Shown here one piece after another: positions 1 to 11,184 of a stretch of DNA of 64,000 nt (its first letter is position 1; each line of letters opens with the position of its first letter). Source of the DNA: Eutreptiella sp. 'Long Island Sound 2002' (Eukaryota > Euglenozoa > Euglenophyceae > Eutreptiales > Eutreptiaceae). The translations under genes and the position numbers were made by a program. The notes beneath the pieces were generated by a model, which was not told the origin of the DNA, did no database searches, and saw only the letters and a program-made list of their open reading frames with translations. The DNA is taken from positions 115,726,429 through 115,790,428 of the forward strand of contig OZ038382.1 of NCBI GenBank assembly GCA_964036045.1. The letters are read 5' to 3'.

Positions 1-2040
1 CTACAGCCCCTCGCCTCGGGTCCGGAGCTCCCGGCAAAGCCGGCCGCGGCAGAGCTGGTGGAGCGGGTTAAGACCCTCAGGAGCGCCATGGATAAACCCA
101 TGGGCGGCCCTGCAGAGGCACCATACGCGCCTCCGCGTGTTGACCCGGGTGCGCTGCCGTTTGTTCCCATGTTCAGCGAATCCACAATGCTCGGGGAACA
201 CACGGCACCGGCTGGGTCCATGCGGGAAGGGCACGTAACCACGGACCCGAGGAGCCTGACGGTACAGATGTCCCACGCCGCCCAGAATCTACCGATTACG
301 ACGAATATGGTAGTTTATGCGGAAGACGAGATCAAGAGCCAGACCATGCAGGGGCGAACCATGGGAAGCGCCGACTGACATGGTCGAGGTCATCCAGGCT
401 GAAACCTGTGGGCGAAGGACCCCAATACGGGGATATGGACGGCCGATGGAGCAAGTTCTTCCCGCATTCCAAACCCCATGGGTTCAGGCCCAACTGGACC
501 GCACTCCATGGAGGAGAGGGATGTACGGGGAGTGTACTCACACCCCCCGGCCACAGGTGGTATCCGTCTCGGTGGAGTGGTGGCTGGGGACGTCGGAGAC
601 GCCATCAGGATTGACGACCTCAGGGGAATCAAAATCCCCTACTACGATGGCAACCCCTCCAACCTGGAGGACTTCATCCTGGACTGGGAGGACTTCGCCG
701 AGGAGGTCGTCGGCGAGATGCGGGGAGCGCCGCGGGACAAGTGGGTATGCCGGACATTCCCACACCGGCTGGCGCAGGACCTGAAGGAGGAGCTGCCGGA
801 TCAGATCCGGGAAGGATTGATCCGTACGGAGCAGGCCTGCCTCCAGTGGTTGGAGAATGAGGAGCGAGTGGGCGCTCCGAACCAGAAGCTGGAGGACTTG
901 TGGTCCATCCCGCTGCCGCTGGACCGCGGTGAGTTGCGGGTCCGGGGATGGAACCGGTATCTGCGGAAGTACCGCAGATGCCTCAAGCTGGTGGAGGACT
1001 GGAACGAGGCCAGCGAGATCGGCCACCTCCTGAAGGACGTCCTCCCCGGCAACTGGAAGAGGAGAGTGGAGGACGAGGAGAAGAAGTGTGCCAAGAGACG
1101 GGTGGCGGTGAGGATCATGGCGGCGGAGGATACCCATGCGGGTATCATGGAGTTCTTCAGGAGGAACCTGGGCGAACCCAACCGGATGTTGGGATTGAAG
1201 AACGCCATGTAAGTGGAGGTGTTTGGAGACTCCATGGGGCAAAAGTTGCTGCGCCTCAACAACGTGGAGTGGAGGCGCGGGGAGCCGCTGAGGATGCAAG
1301 TCATCTTCGCCCGCATGAGCCTTGACGAGATCGTGAAGTACATCACGGTGGAGTTGAAGCTCAATGCGAAGAACGAGGCCCACGTGCAGGATCAACATGG
1401 TCATGGACAACGAGGCCACCGAGAAGACCGCCATCATCGGGAGATCCAGGAGGACACGGCCAACTCCGCGGAGGATGGTAGTGGAAGTGGCCAAGACCAC
1501 TGGACCGGGTCCCGGGAGGATCACGAGGAGGCCCATTTCTTCGCGTTTGTGGCGCACAACGTGAGGAATCATGGGCAGGATCGGTCCAGATGGAGCCAGG
1601 TGGGACCCAATAAGAGCAGAGCGCCAAGGAGGATTGGGAACCCACCGCTCTCGTTCCGGGAGTACAGGTCTCAGCACGACGGGTGCTGGGTCTGCTATGG
1701 CAAGGGAAACAACCATGCACACGACCACCGTCAGTGCAAGGTGTATGAGGCGGACAAGAAGGCCTACTTCGCCGCCCACCCCGAGAAGAAGCCGGAGGAG
1801 CAGCAGATTTCCGATTGGCAGGCGAAGGGCGGAGACGGGGGAAATGGCCAAGGCAAAGGCCAAGGAAAAGGCGGAGGAAGAGGCTATGGTGGTGGACATG
1901 GCCAAGACCGACGAGTGAGGTCGATCGAGGAGGTTGCTGAGGACATGTTGAGGACGTTGGAGGAACTCAAAGCCCAGCAAAGTGGTGGACAAAGTCCTGG
2001 CGGATCGCAGCCGGAAGGGGCTGCGGGAAGCCAAGTCTAG
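1..2040 (+). pseudogene. Gag of Ty3-A (partial, broken)
   Basis: Frame 1 is open from the first base and runs to a TAG at 2038, with in-frame stops near 376, 400 and 1210, so this is one broken Gag. The N-terminal ~150 residues are Pro/Gly-rich. Residues encoded from ~610 to 1200 look like a Gag core (GIKIPYYDGNPSNLEDFILD, then many charged helices). A zinc-knuckle-like motif CWVC...HAHDHRQC lies at ~1684-1740, followed by a Gly/Gln/Lys-rich tail. Gag would package the RNA in the cytoplasmic particle. The homologous core and the same unusual knuckle occur in element B. The stop at 1210 (ATG TAA GTG) could be a CAA change. Confidence 0.8.
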
Positions 2041-3060
2041 AGGAGCCCACACGGGGGTGGGACCTCGGAGGTCTCTCCTCCGAAAATCAGTGGAATCCCA
2101 GAGAAAGCAAAGGCACATCAGGTGCCGAGGAAGGCTCCAGAAGAGCCAAAACCACTGTGCTTCGCCACTCCCAACCCCTGGAGCGCCCTGCCAAGGGAAG
2201 TACATGTGGGTACGGGACATGGCAAGAAGGAAGGAGCGACCACAGAGAGCCCCGTGGACGGGCAGGACCAACCCAAGATCTACACCATCCGTGACCATAC
2301 CCTTGAAGTCCTGATGCACCAGGACGTGCTAGAGTTGCATGCCGTGAGAGTCGTCCATACACCTCATGGCGACGAGCGGCAGTTGCACTTGAAAGTGCGA
2401 GTACGGTGCGGACGAGAGGAGAAGGTGGTGGATGTGTTAGTGGATACGGGTGCCCAGGTGAGCCTGGTCCGGAGAGGGTTGTTCAAGGACGAACCCCTGC
2501 AGCCCAGCCGGAGACCGGTCCGCCTGAACGTCGCCAACGGAGAGATTATGGGTGGCGGCACCCATGAGGCCACCATCAGTGTGGAATTCTTGGAGCATGA
2601 GCGCTTGAACCGCCCTGATCAGGCGAAGAGAAGCACTCTATCCGGGAATTTCTATGTGGCCGACATTACCGATTGGGATATGATCACGGGGTATGACTTC
2701 ATGGTGGCAAACGCCATTGGAGCCCTTCCCCATCGTGCAACACTGGTCCGGGAGGATGATGAATGCCTCACATGGCTGTCCACGGACTATGCATGCGGAT
2801 CATCCCAATGGAATGCTGAGGAAGAGGATCGGATCGTCCGAGCGGTGCAAGCTGTGGGTGCCAAGTCCAGAGGGGACCGCGGAGTCCAGCTCACGGAGTA
2901 TGGAATGGCGCCGCAGGTGTACGACAGGATGATCCAGACGCTGGGAGCCGAAGCGCCCGAGACAGACGTTTTTTTGCTTCCCGGGATGCCCCACTTCTGC
3001 GGAAGTGTAGGAGGCATTGGCATCGAGGAGACTCAGCCTGGCACAGGCATTGGGGTTTGA
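2041..3060 (+). pseudogene. Pol of Ty3-A: aspartic protease and start of spacer domain
   Basis: Continues in the Gag frame after the TAG at 2038. The retropepsin active site DVLVDTGAQVSLV is encoded at ~2431-2470, preceded by a region conserved in element B (ELHAVR, RQLHLK). Downstream, DWDMITGYDFM matches the DWDMIVGYDFM of element B. After ~2970, at a run of seven T, the correct frame moves by one. Frame 3 then reads DVFASRDAP and a W-rich stretch that aligns with the element B spacer, so the C-terminal ~30 residues in this frame are out of register. Protease would cleave the polyprotein in the particle. Confidence 0.8.
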
Positions 3061-4061
3061 AGGAGTGGGGACCCATGTATTGGCATGGCTCCCTGGACAA
3101 TACCAGACGTACGGTGGAAAAGATCATCGCGGATAGGGCGAAGGGGATCCTGGTCATAACCGGCATAGGATCCACCCCATGTCCGCTGGAGGGTCTCAAG
3201 TCGACGCTGGACTCCATCACCCTGAACAAGATGTCATTCGGGCCAGAGGAGGAGCTGTTCATCGACGCCAAGGGTGTATCAATGCCCTCCCCGGGTCAAG
3301 CGTGGGGTACCAAGGCTTTCCTGGTGGATGGGGCGCAAGCCCAGCCCACGGGTGATGAAGCACTCATCCGTAGGGTGGAGGCAGTGGCCATGAAGGTCAT
3401 GTTTGAGCCCAAGGAGGGGAGGGATCAGCCAGTGGATGGCATTGACATCCTGTCCCACTCCGAGATCGACGACGTCGTCAGCTACATGCGAATGGGGATG
3501 CACGACCGTGTGGCAGCCAAGAAGAGGCGGGCCATGGTCACATCTCCGCATTGGTGGGATGACAAGATGTTGGTCATCGGCAAGTACGAGAAGGATGAGT
3601 TCGTGGCGAGGGTCATGGATCACATCGCGGACCAATACGATGGTCCGGTTGGGTCGGACCCACCAACATGGGATTTTCCAACAATGGGTGTCGATAGCGA
3701 CAGTCACCAGCCCGAGGCCGCAAATTTTCGAAGATTATCGGTGGGAAGTGCACCCCACGACGATGAAGACGGCATATCGGACGAGAAGAAGTCGGATTCA
3801 GACCCGGAAGAGGCCTCTACCGCAGTGCGTTCGGTTGTATCGATACCGAAGCAAGCGGCTGAAGAGGCCCAGGAGAACGCGAAGGTCGCCGAGCTGAAGG
3901 AGAGGCTAATCAAAGCCTATCCGCGGCTATTCAGTGGCGTCGCCAACAAGAACCCTCCAGATCCTGGGAGGTTTGGCACAGCGAGGATCAAGCTGAACCG
4001 AACCCCAAGATCTATCGTCATCGGGAGTACCAACTTCAGGGCGATCGGGCCGAGGCCATGA
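3057..4061 (+). pseudogene. Pol of Ty3-A: methyltransferase-like spacer and linker to RT
   Basis: Links protease to RT. The first ~120 residues (KEWGPMYWHGSLDNTRRTVE then KIIADRAKGILVIT) together with the frameshifted DVFAS upstream fit a pattern D-x-F-A-S ... W ... xPPx ... KI..DRA.aiLV, like Dam-type N6-adenine methyltransferase modules found in some retroelements. The DPPY-type catalytic motif is replaced by WHGS, so no activity is expected. The C-terminal part is acidic and low-complexity, then enters the RT N-terminus (VAELKERLIKAYPRLFSG). The frame ends at 4061 because of a frameshift near 4010; the correct continuation is one frame on. Confidence 0.6.
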
Positions 4062-5614
4062 AGAAGCTGTTGGCCGAGTTCATTGAGCGGGGATGGATCG
4101 GACCCTCCGACAGTGAGTGGGCCAGCCCAGCCTTCATCGTGCCCAAGAAGGAGAAGGGCGAGTGGAGGTTGGTGGTTGATTACAGAGGTCTGAACGAGCA
4201 GGCCGAGCACGACTCGTACTCCCTTCCGCTGATCGACTCCATCCTCCAAAAACAACAGAAAAAGCGGATTTTCACGGTGTTAGACCTGAAACACGGTTAT
4301 CACCAGATGCCGCTACACCCGGACTCCAGGCCCTGCACAGCGATGTCGACGCCGCTGGGGCACATGCAGTGGAAAGTGGTGCCTATGGGCGCCAAGAATG
4401 GCAACGCCGCTTTCCAGCGCATGATGGAGGACCTACTCTGTCCTGTCCGGGACTGTGCCGATCCCTTCGTGGATGACATCATCATCGGGTCCGGCACGGA
4501 GAACATGACTGAGGACGATCTCATCGACGCGCATGAGAAGGATCTGCGCCGAGTGCTCAGCGAGTTGGACAAGCACAACATGGTGTGCAAGCCCACCAAA
4601 GCCTCACTCTTCGTGAAGGAAGTGGAGTTCGCAGGTCACGTGGTTGGTCACGGGCAACGCCGTCCCATGCCTGGGAAGCTGGCGTCCCTGCACGACTGGG
4701 AAAAGCCCCAGACCATCAGCGAACTCCGATCCTTCATGGGTTTCTGCAACTACTATTCGGGCTATGTCTCAATGTATGCAGAATTGTCGGGGCCTCTCCA
4801 CAAGATGCTGCAAGTGGGCAAGTTCGATGGCGGGAAGGGGAGCAAGAAGAAGCTTGCTTGGACCCCTGAGGCCGGAGATGCGTTCAGCCGCCTAAAGGAG
4901 CGACTCCTGGGGCAACTGGGGCTATTCCTGGTGGACCCGGACAAGGGATTCGTGCTACGGACGGACGCCTCGGACTATGCTGTGGGGGCAGTCCTCGAGC
5001 AGATCCGGGACGACGGGTCACATGTACCCGTGGCGTTCTGGAGCCGGATCCTGGCCGAGGGCCAACGCCGCACCTGGACCGCGAGGGAGAAGGAGACGTA
5101 CGCCATTGTATGTGCGCTCAGGAAGTATTCTGGCCACATCGGATTGCAACCGGTGGTGATTTGCACGGACCATCAGTCCTTGCAGAGCTGGCACAAGGAG
5201 CACGTCGACACCCCCTCGGGACCGGCGGCAAGGAGGGCCCGATGCCATGACACGTTCGCCAAGTTCGACCTCAGCCTCGTATATGTCCCGGGGAAGGACA
5301 ACACTGTAGCAGATTGCCTCAGTCGATGGGCCCACCCCGCGGGCAAGGCTTGGATGGACATATCCAGCCATGGGGACGCCGAGGAAACCGAGGAGGCCAA
5401 GCGCATCATCGAGATGGAGAAGGCCATGGAGCAAGAGGGGGTCAAGTGCTTTGTGGTGATGGCAAACCGTACGGACCTGGCCAAGTTCCGGGGTGCCCGC
5501 ATCCAAGCTATTCGAGAGAAAACCCTCGAGCAGTGGATGGTGGCCCCTGTAGAGCTAGTCAGGTCGGTGCTCACAGAGGACCCGTCGGATGACTACGCGG
5601 CATCCGAGCACTAG
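4058..5614 (+). pseudogene. Pol of Ty3-A: reverse transcriptase and RNase H
   Basis: Residues 1-~280 are a Ty3-type RT: WASPAFIVPKK, WRLVVDYRGLN, FTVLDLKHGYHQMPL (motif A Asp), PMGAKNGNAAFQRMM and FVDDIIIG (catalytic DD of motif C) are all present, followed by a thumb with EFAGHVV and the LRSFMGFCNYY connection. RNase H follows: LRTDASDYAVGAVL (Asp), REKETYAIV (Glu), CTDHQSLQSW (Asp), DNTVADCLSR (Asp). All catalytic acids are visible. The frame continues into the integrase and is broken only by a TAG at 5612, probably from CAG. It would copy the genomic RNA in the particle. Confidence 0.93.
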
Positions 5615-7108
5615 AGCAAGTACTGGAATGCCAGGAGCGCCCCGTCGGACGACGAATGGCCTGAGGGCTTGACCGAGGATGGGGACAAGTTGTTCCTCAA
5701 GGACAAGCTGCTGGTGCCCGAGAACCGAGTGGAGGAGCTCATTGACCATTGGCACAACGCCCAGCTCATGCACCCTGGCCGAGACAAGATGCAGCAGGAC
5801 CTGGAGTGGCGTTTCAAGTTCCCTCCGGGGTACTACGCCATCCTGGACACGTACTGCAGCGACTGTGCCGTGTGTTGGGCCACGAAGAGCCCCAACCACT
5901 CCACAGCGGGCAACCCGGTGTATACGGCTTTACCGGAGGCCCCTATGCGGTCCGTGGCCATGGATGTATTCGCCATGCCTGAGGTCACCGTGGAAGGAGA
6001 GACCTACGACTGTGTCATCCTGGCGGTGGATAGGCACAGTGGGTACATCGTGGCGGTCCCTGGCAAGAAGTCCAAGAAGAAGGACAAGAAGGACAAGCAT
6101 GGAGTGGGGCTGCAGGCCAAGACCGTCGCTAATGCCATGATCAGGCATTGGCTGACAATTTTCGATGTCCCAGCTGTCATCTACAGCGATCGGGGCAGTC
6201 AATTCGTGGGGACGTGGTTCAAAACGATGTGCAAGCACATGGGGATTCGGCACGCCAAGACCGTCGCATACCACAGCCGGTCAAATGGCCGTGCTGAGGT
6301 AGCTGGGCGGCAGATGTTCGAGAAGTTCCGCCAGCTGCACATTGACGAACCGGGCCGGAACTGGTATAACTCGCTGTGGAGAGTGCTCCAGGCGTATCAC
6401 GACCTTCCGGGACCCACTGGACTGTCGCCCCATCGCATCCTGTTCCTACGGGATCGAGTGTCACGCACTCTCCCGTGGTTGAACCATGGCAAGGTGGCCC
6501 GGGATGCGAACGCTATGATGGCTGAGGCGGACGACACGGCGGCCAAGGTGTGCAAGGCACTTCAGGACGAGCATGACAAGAGGGCCACGTACTTCAAGCA
6601 AGGAAAGGTCCAGAAGTATGCTCTCCAAGACACCGTGTGGGTGGAGCGGCACAACAAGGAAGTCCTGTCCAGGCATCGGCAGGCGTCTTGGTATGTGCCG
6701 GGGGTAATCGTGCGGAAGGTCGGGCAGGATGTGTATGCGGTTCGTGTGGGGGATAACAGGATCCTGGACCGCGACCATACTCAGCTTCGTCCCCGAGCAC
6801 CAGACCCCAGCGGACGTCCCGTCACCTTCGAGTTCACGGCCGGCGATGTGGACTCGGACGACGAGGGTGAGGACGACGACTTCACCGCCGAGAAGATCCT
6901 GGCGGACAAGCCGGACCCGGGGACGCCTGGGGGTAGGCTTTATAAAGTCTGTTGGAAGAGATTCCCCGCATCCAGGGACTCCCGGGAGCCTCCGTGCAGT
7001 TTTGTGCCGAGGTACACCACGGTCTGGATGGACTACCTGAAGAAAAAGAACATTTCTTTGGATGTCAAGGACGTGTTGGTCCATTTGGTTGCTGCTGTAG
7101 CACCGTAA
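5615..7108 (+). CDS. Pol of Ty3-A: integrase with C-terminal chromodomain
   Basis: In frame with the preceding RT segment beyond its TAG. The zinc-binding region H-x4-H...C-x2-C is seen in HWHNAQLMHPGRDK ... YCSDCAVC (~5748-5880). The catalytic core shows VAMDVFAMPE (Asp), YSDRGSQFVG (Asp) and SNGRAEVAGRQ (Glu). A Lys-rich insertion (KKSKKKDKKDK) sits between strands of the core. The C-terminal ~70 residues (AEKILADKPDPGTPGGRLYK ... WKRFPASRDSREPP) form a chromodomain, which in chromoviruses directs integration to modified histones. This segment is intact from 5615 to the TAA at 7106, but cannot be expressed with the upstream pol broken. Confidence 0.9.
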   Translation, partial: SKYWNARSAPSDDEWPEGLTEDGDKLFLKDKLLVPENRVEELIDHWHNAQLMHPGRDKMQQDLEWRFKFPPGYYAILDTYCSDCAVCWATKSPNHSTAGNPVYTALPEAPMRSVAMDVFAMPEVTVEGETYDCVILAVDRHSGYIVAVPGKKSKKKDKKDKHGVGLQAKTVANAMIRHWLTIFDVPAVIYSDRGSQFVGTWFKTMCKHMGIRHAKTVAYHSRSNGRAEVAGRQMFEKFRQLHIDEPGRNWYNSLWRVLQAYHDLPGPTGLSPHRILFLRDRVSRTLPWLNHGKVARDANAMMAEADDTAAKVCKALQDEHDKRATYFKQGKVQKYALQDTVWVERHNKEVLSRHRQASWYVPGVIVRKVGQDVYAVRVGDNRILDRDHTQLRPRAPDPSGRPVTFEFTAGDVDSDDEGEDDDFTAEKILADKPDPGTPGGRLYKVCWKRFPASRDSREPPCSFVPRYTTVWMDYLKKKNISLDVKDVLVHLVAAVAP

Positions 7109-7490
7109 GGGATCGCCCTTGGCATTTTTGTTTGTTTTTGTGCTTGTGGGATGGGTGAGGGCGTTCATCCGGGGATTTATGGGCCTTCATTGGCCGTATA
7201 CCCCCTTCACTCGATCTCCACATATATATTTCACTGTGGTATACTTATTTAGGTCGACCGACGACGTTTTTCTATCTTTGATCCCCTTGGTCCATGTTGT
7301 AGATCTAGAGGAGACCGGATATGGCGTAGGGCACTGATTATCAGTGTCCTCACCCCTCTCTTGGGGCATGGGGGACGCCTACGACGTGTGTGGGGCCTCC
7401 ATGTGTCCTCGGAACATGGGGGGGGGGGTTGGAGCCCATTGGGGTCCTCCCGTCCTCTCTTCAATGGTTTCCGAGCGGATACAACGCTTT
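7109..7490 (+). other. 3' untranslated region of Ty3-A
   Basis: Non-coding stretch between the integrase stop and the polypurine tract. It includes a run of ten G at ~7419. No reading frame with recognisable content was seen. Confidence 0.6.
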
Positions 7491-7501
7491 AAGAAGGGGG
7501 G
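7491..7501 (+). other. Polypurine tract of Ty3-A
   Basis: AAGAAGGGGGG directly precedes TGAAGCCGG, the inferred LTR start. Element B has AAGGAGGGGGG followed by TGAAGCGG at the equivalent place. The tract primes plus-strand synthesis. Confidence 0.85.
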
Positions 7502-9783
7502 TGAAGCCGGTTCGGACCCCCGTGGCCATCTTGGGGTCGCTTGGGGTGTGTATCTATGTGCCGGCAAGCCGCCATTGGCTGATATCATACTCTCCCGTCC
7601 ACCTGAACTAACCCGATGTGATAGTGTGATAGGTTTGGCCATTCTGGCTACGAGCGGCCATATTCAGTAACGAGGCGCCGCCAGCGGGGATTTATATATC
7701 GGAATATCAGGAATCAACAGGGTTTTATTATCATAATGTTTCCGTAATTTTTCAGCCTTTCGTTCTGATGGTCAATGTATCGGCGACTGTCAGTTGGCTC
7801 GCGATTTTGCGTTAACCGATTGGTTAACTGTTATTTCCAGATATTTTGGCGGAAATCCCGATGAAGGGTCAGATTTCATCAGTAAAGAGTTCGTTGCTTC
7901 CGCAATTTTCTAAATATGCACTCGAAATTTTATCCTGAATTTTTCGAGATGTCGAAATCAGATTTTCGACTTCGACATCGCCGCACTTGATTTCGTCTTC
8001 TTCGAGTGGTCATACTCTTTTCCCTATGCCCCAATCAGGTTTCCCTTATACTTGCCACCCATTTGACTTGGAGATATAAGGGAAACAAAAGTGAATCGTG
8101 GGACCACTTGGAAGGACCATATCTACGCGCGAGTGTGAGGAAGGAGAATAACGAAGTTTGGGTTACAAGCGCCTTGGTCTCAACTTAATTTAGGAAGCAT
8201 CAAACGCTTTTGGTGTGTACACATGCCCGGTCTAGCAAGGGATAATGGTCAAGGAGGTATAAAGTGATATATAACTCTTGGACCGTGCAACCGAACATTT
8301 TATTGCGACTTTCGAGTGTACCGCATGAGTGTTGGGGTTGCATAGCAACTTTCTTTGGGTTCCTACGTATTTTTAACGTGAAGTTATGTCCATGGAGGGA
8401 GATGGCATATCATGGTGGGAGCCACATTTTGAGGGTATGTGTTATATGCATGGTATATGTTTGATATGCTCACGCCCATGTTATATATCTTTTCCTGTGG
8501 CCGAAGAGATGGAGAGCCATACGTGACAAGGGCCTTGCCCATGTCTTAATTGTGGAATTCAAAGCGCTGGACTAAGTCTACCGCATATGTATTGCTCATG
8601 GTATGTTTGGCAAGAAGATCCATGAGTGCAATCCCATTTTCATGGGGCATGTAGATACGAGTGGCGAAGGTATCTCCATGCGCCCGATTGGGGATCGAAG
8701 TCGGGGAATTGTTCGCAAATGGTTCCAATCATTTGTGTATTGAACCATGAGCGGATATCATGGGTGAGCATAGAGATATACTATCATGACAACTTTGTAT
8801 TTGGACATATTTTCATGTTTTTGACCTCATTTAATGCTCATTTTTGTGTTTTATGTGCTCAACTGGTCGGCTAACAGTAAAGTGCCTAGAGATCCGTGAA
8901 CTATGGTATGTTGCTTATATGTTGGCATATGCTTGGGTGTTGTACCTCACCATATGCCGGATCACGTGGTTTTTTTTGGCCTGGCACATGAGGCCTCACA
9001 AAATTAGGTCTCGAACTCATGAGCTGACTTGTGAAGCATGTCATGTACATAACCGGAAAGGTTTCGGAGCCAATGATGGGATATTCTTTGGCATGAACGT
9101 TTGGTCTATATAACCCTTGTATATTACTTTCAGGTTTAACACGTGCATGGAGCATTTGGATATTTGCCGTATGCATTTTTGAGTATATAATTGACTTTTG
9201 GGCATAATGGTGTGATTTGCCTGATTTTGCCATGTTGTGAGGTCATCATCATGGGGCAGTTCTCTAAGCCCATTCGACTCCAAGTCCAACCAAGGTTATG
9301 TCAGGGTAGGGCATGGTCCTGAGTGCCACTCTAGGCCATGACAGGCCACCTCCCCTATTGGGCTGGGATTTAGAGGCTGGGGAGTGAACACATTTTTGGG
9401 GTTTGTGTAGTTACTTGTGACACATGGCATTCAGCCATCTCATTTGACCTGGGTCAGAACAATATGTTGGTGAGTCAGGGGAAGGTCTTGAGTCCAGGGA
9501 ATGAGGGGTTTATGGCTGTGAATGTGTATGTTTACCTCTTTCCCCAACTTTGCTTTATTTGTGTTCATGTGCCAATTTCAAGGCTTTCTTCCTTGGTGCA
9601 ATTCTTGTACATGCCCGCCATCGTGAGACCATCGATGTGCTGAACGGCAGCCCGTGGTGTGGATTGGATTATTGCTCGATTTGTGGGATCTGGTTGCTAT
9701 TCAGGGTTGAAGGAGGATTGTATTTTATTTTCTATATTTTTGGATTTGGAACCCTGGATTTTGATAAATGCAATCGTTGATCA
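7502..9783 (+). repeat. 3' LTR of Ty3-A (right border inferred)
   Basis: Starts with TG right after the polypurine tract. About 2.3 kb of AT-richer non-coding sequence follows, with no convincing gene. The end is placed at ...GTTGATCA (9783) because GC-rich sequence reading as LINE-A on the other strand begins just after. The partner LTR is outside the window, so the border is unproven. Confidence 0.6.
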
Positions 9784-9959
9784 GGAGCAAATCGGCAGGG
9801 GTTACAGGCGGGAGGGGTACAGCAGGGGCCGGTCCTGGTAGGGATTGTCCTGGTAGTCCTCGTAGGGACTGGTACGCCTCCCGCGCCGTGGGCATCCCTT
9901 CTCCATAGTAGGCCGTCGGCGACCGCAACACGCACCACGGTACCTCCGTGGGTATCCCC

Positions 9960-11184
9960 TCATACCTCCTCCAGATGCTCCCTCCAGTACGGGAGGTGCA
10001 TCCCCTGGTACCCTATCGCCGCATGGAGCACCGCCCGCAGATAGTACAGGGTCGTCTGCACTAACGGGGGGTGATGCCGCAGGACCACCAGCATCGCACT
10101 GAACCCCCTGACTAACTTGTCGGGCGGCCTGACTCCCCTCGCCTCCATGGCCTGCACATGTCCCAGCACCACCGCTTCCTCTGCCCTCTCCAGCCATGCA
10201 ACTCCGTCTCCTACATCCAGCGCCATGCCATCCTCGCCACCCCTCCTCAGAACCGCCGACTTCTCCGTGCTCCAGAGAAGGTGGTTATCTCTCCCGTACC
10301 TCTGCATCAGGTCCTGCACCACCTTTTGGGCCTTTTCATCCCGCACCATGGGTACCCCATCATCCACATACGCCTGCGCTGGCAACCTGCGTGGTGCCCT
10401 CACCAGTTGTGGATATTCCCGCGCTATCCAATTCATCAGGGGGAGCATGGCCAGCAAGTACAGGAATGGGCCCTCCAGCCCGCCTTGTGGCACCCTGCTA
10501 CCTGGGGTTACCCACTTGGTACATGCCCTCCCCTCTGGCAACCGTGTACCTCCTTGAGCGGAGGTACGTTTCCACGAAGTCACCATATGGGAGTCCTAGC
10601 TGCCGCCACACCTCCTCTATGAGCCTATGCGGCGTGTACGGGAACGCCACCTTCACGTCCACAGACGCCATGAACGCCTCTAGGTCCTCAACATCGAGAT
10701 ACATATCGTACGAGAAGCTTGCTTCCTGTGTGGACCTACTCGGCACAGACCCCCAGATGTCGTCCGGTATGACCCCACTTGCATACAGCCGCCGCTGTAT
10801 CCTCCCGAAGATCACCATCCAGACCAGCTTGGCCTCCGTGACGGCACAGCATATTGGTCTCCAGTTCTCCGGCCTGAGGTGATCCCCCTTCTTGTACAGG
10901 GGCCGGACCATGCCCCCCGATTCCACTCGGGGCTCGCCTGTGCGCAACAGCTCTGTGACCCTCCCCACTAGACCATCCAGCTCTGGCGCCTCTAGGTGCT
11001 GGTATGCCTCCGCCACCAGCTGGTCCACTCCAGGGCTCTTTTTCCCCCTGAGAGCCTTCACTGCCTCCTTAATTTCCCCTAGCGTCACCCTGCTGCGGTG
11101 TATGTCCTCGCTCTGCTCTGCCGTGAACACTCGCGGTAACACCCTTACCATTCTCCGTCTGATCTCGCTGACCGCCTGCCGCCC
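9960..11184 (-). pseudogene. LINE-A reverse transcriptase
   Basis: Two overlapping frames make one RT. The first (11184-10498) has KKSPGVDQLVAEAYQH, VRPLYKKGDHLRPENWRPIC and ASVDVKVAFPYTPHRLI (motif A). The second (10586-9960) has GSRVPQGGLEGPFLYLLAM (motif B) and QAYVDDGVP (catalytic motif C). A frameshift near 10520 joins them (YQVGNP to GSRVPQGG). An in-frame TAG lies upstream at ~11185, separating RT from the post-endonuclease linker. Beyond 9960 the frame stops at TGA and the remaining ~170 bp are weakly coding. It would prime reverse transcription at nicked DNA. Confidence 0.88.

Larger units (their letters stand above)
1..9783 (+). mobile_element. Ty3/Gypsy chromovirus A (5' end outside window)
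   Basis: Degenerate LTR retrotransposon. Seen in order: Gag with a CCHC-like knuckle, aspartic protease (DTGA), a methyltransferase-like spacer, RT with FVDD, RNase H, integrase with HHCC and DDE, a chromodomain, a short 3' UTR, a polypurine tract and the start of a 3' LTR. The RT-RNase H-integrase order is diagnostic of Ty3/Gypsy (Metaviridae), and the chromodomain places it with chromoviruses. The 5' LTR lies left of the window. The right border at 9783 is an inference from a TG...CA pair and the start of LINE-A-like sequence. Stops and frameshifts make it non-functional. Confidence 0.9.

Noticed and set aside
538-2319. 593-codon minus-strand ORF over gag of element A
   Set aside because: Antisense shadow of the broken Gag; it shows no domain, while the + strand has a clear Gag core and knuckle.
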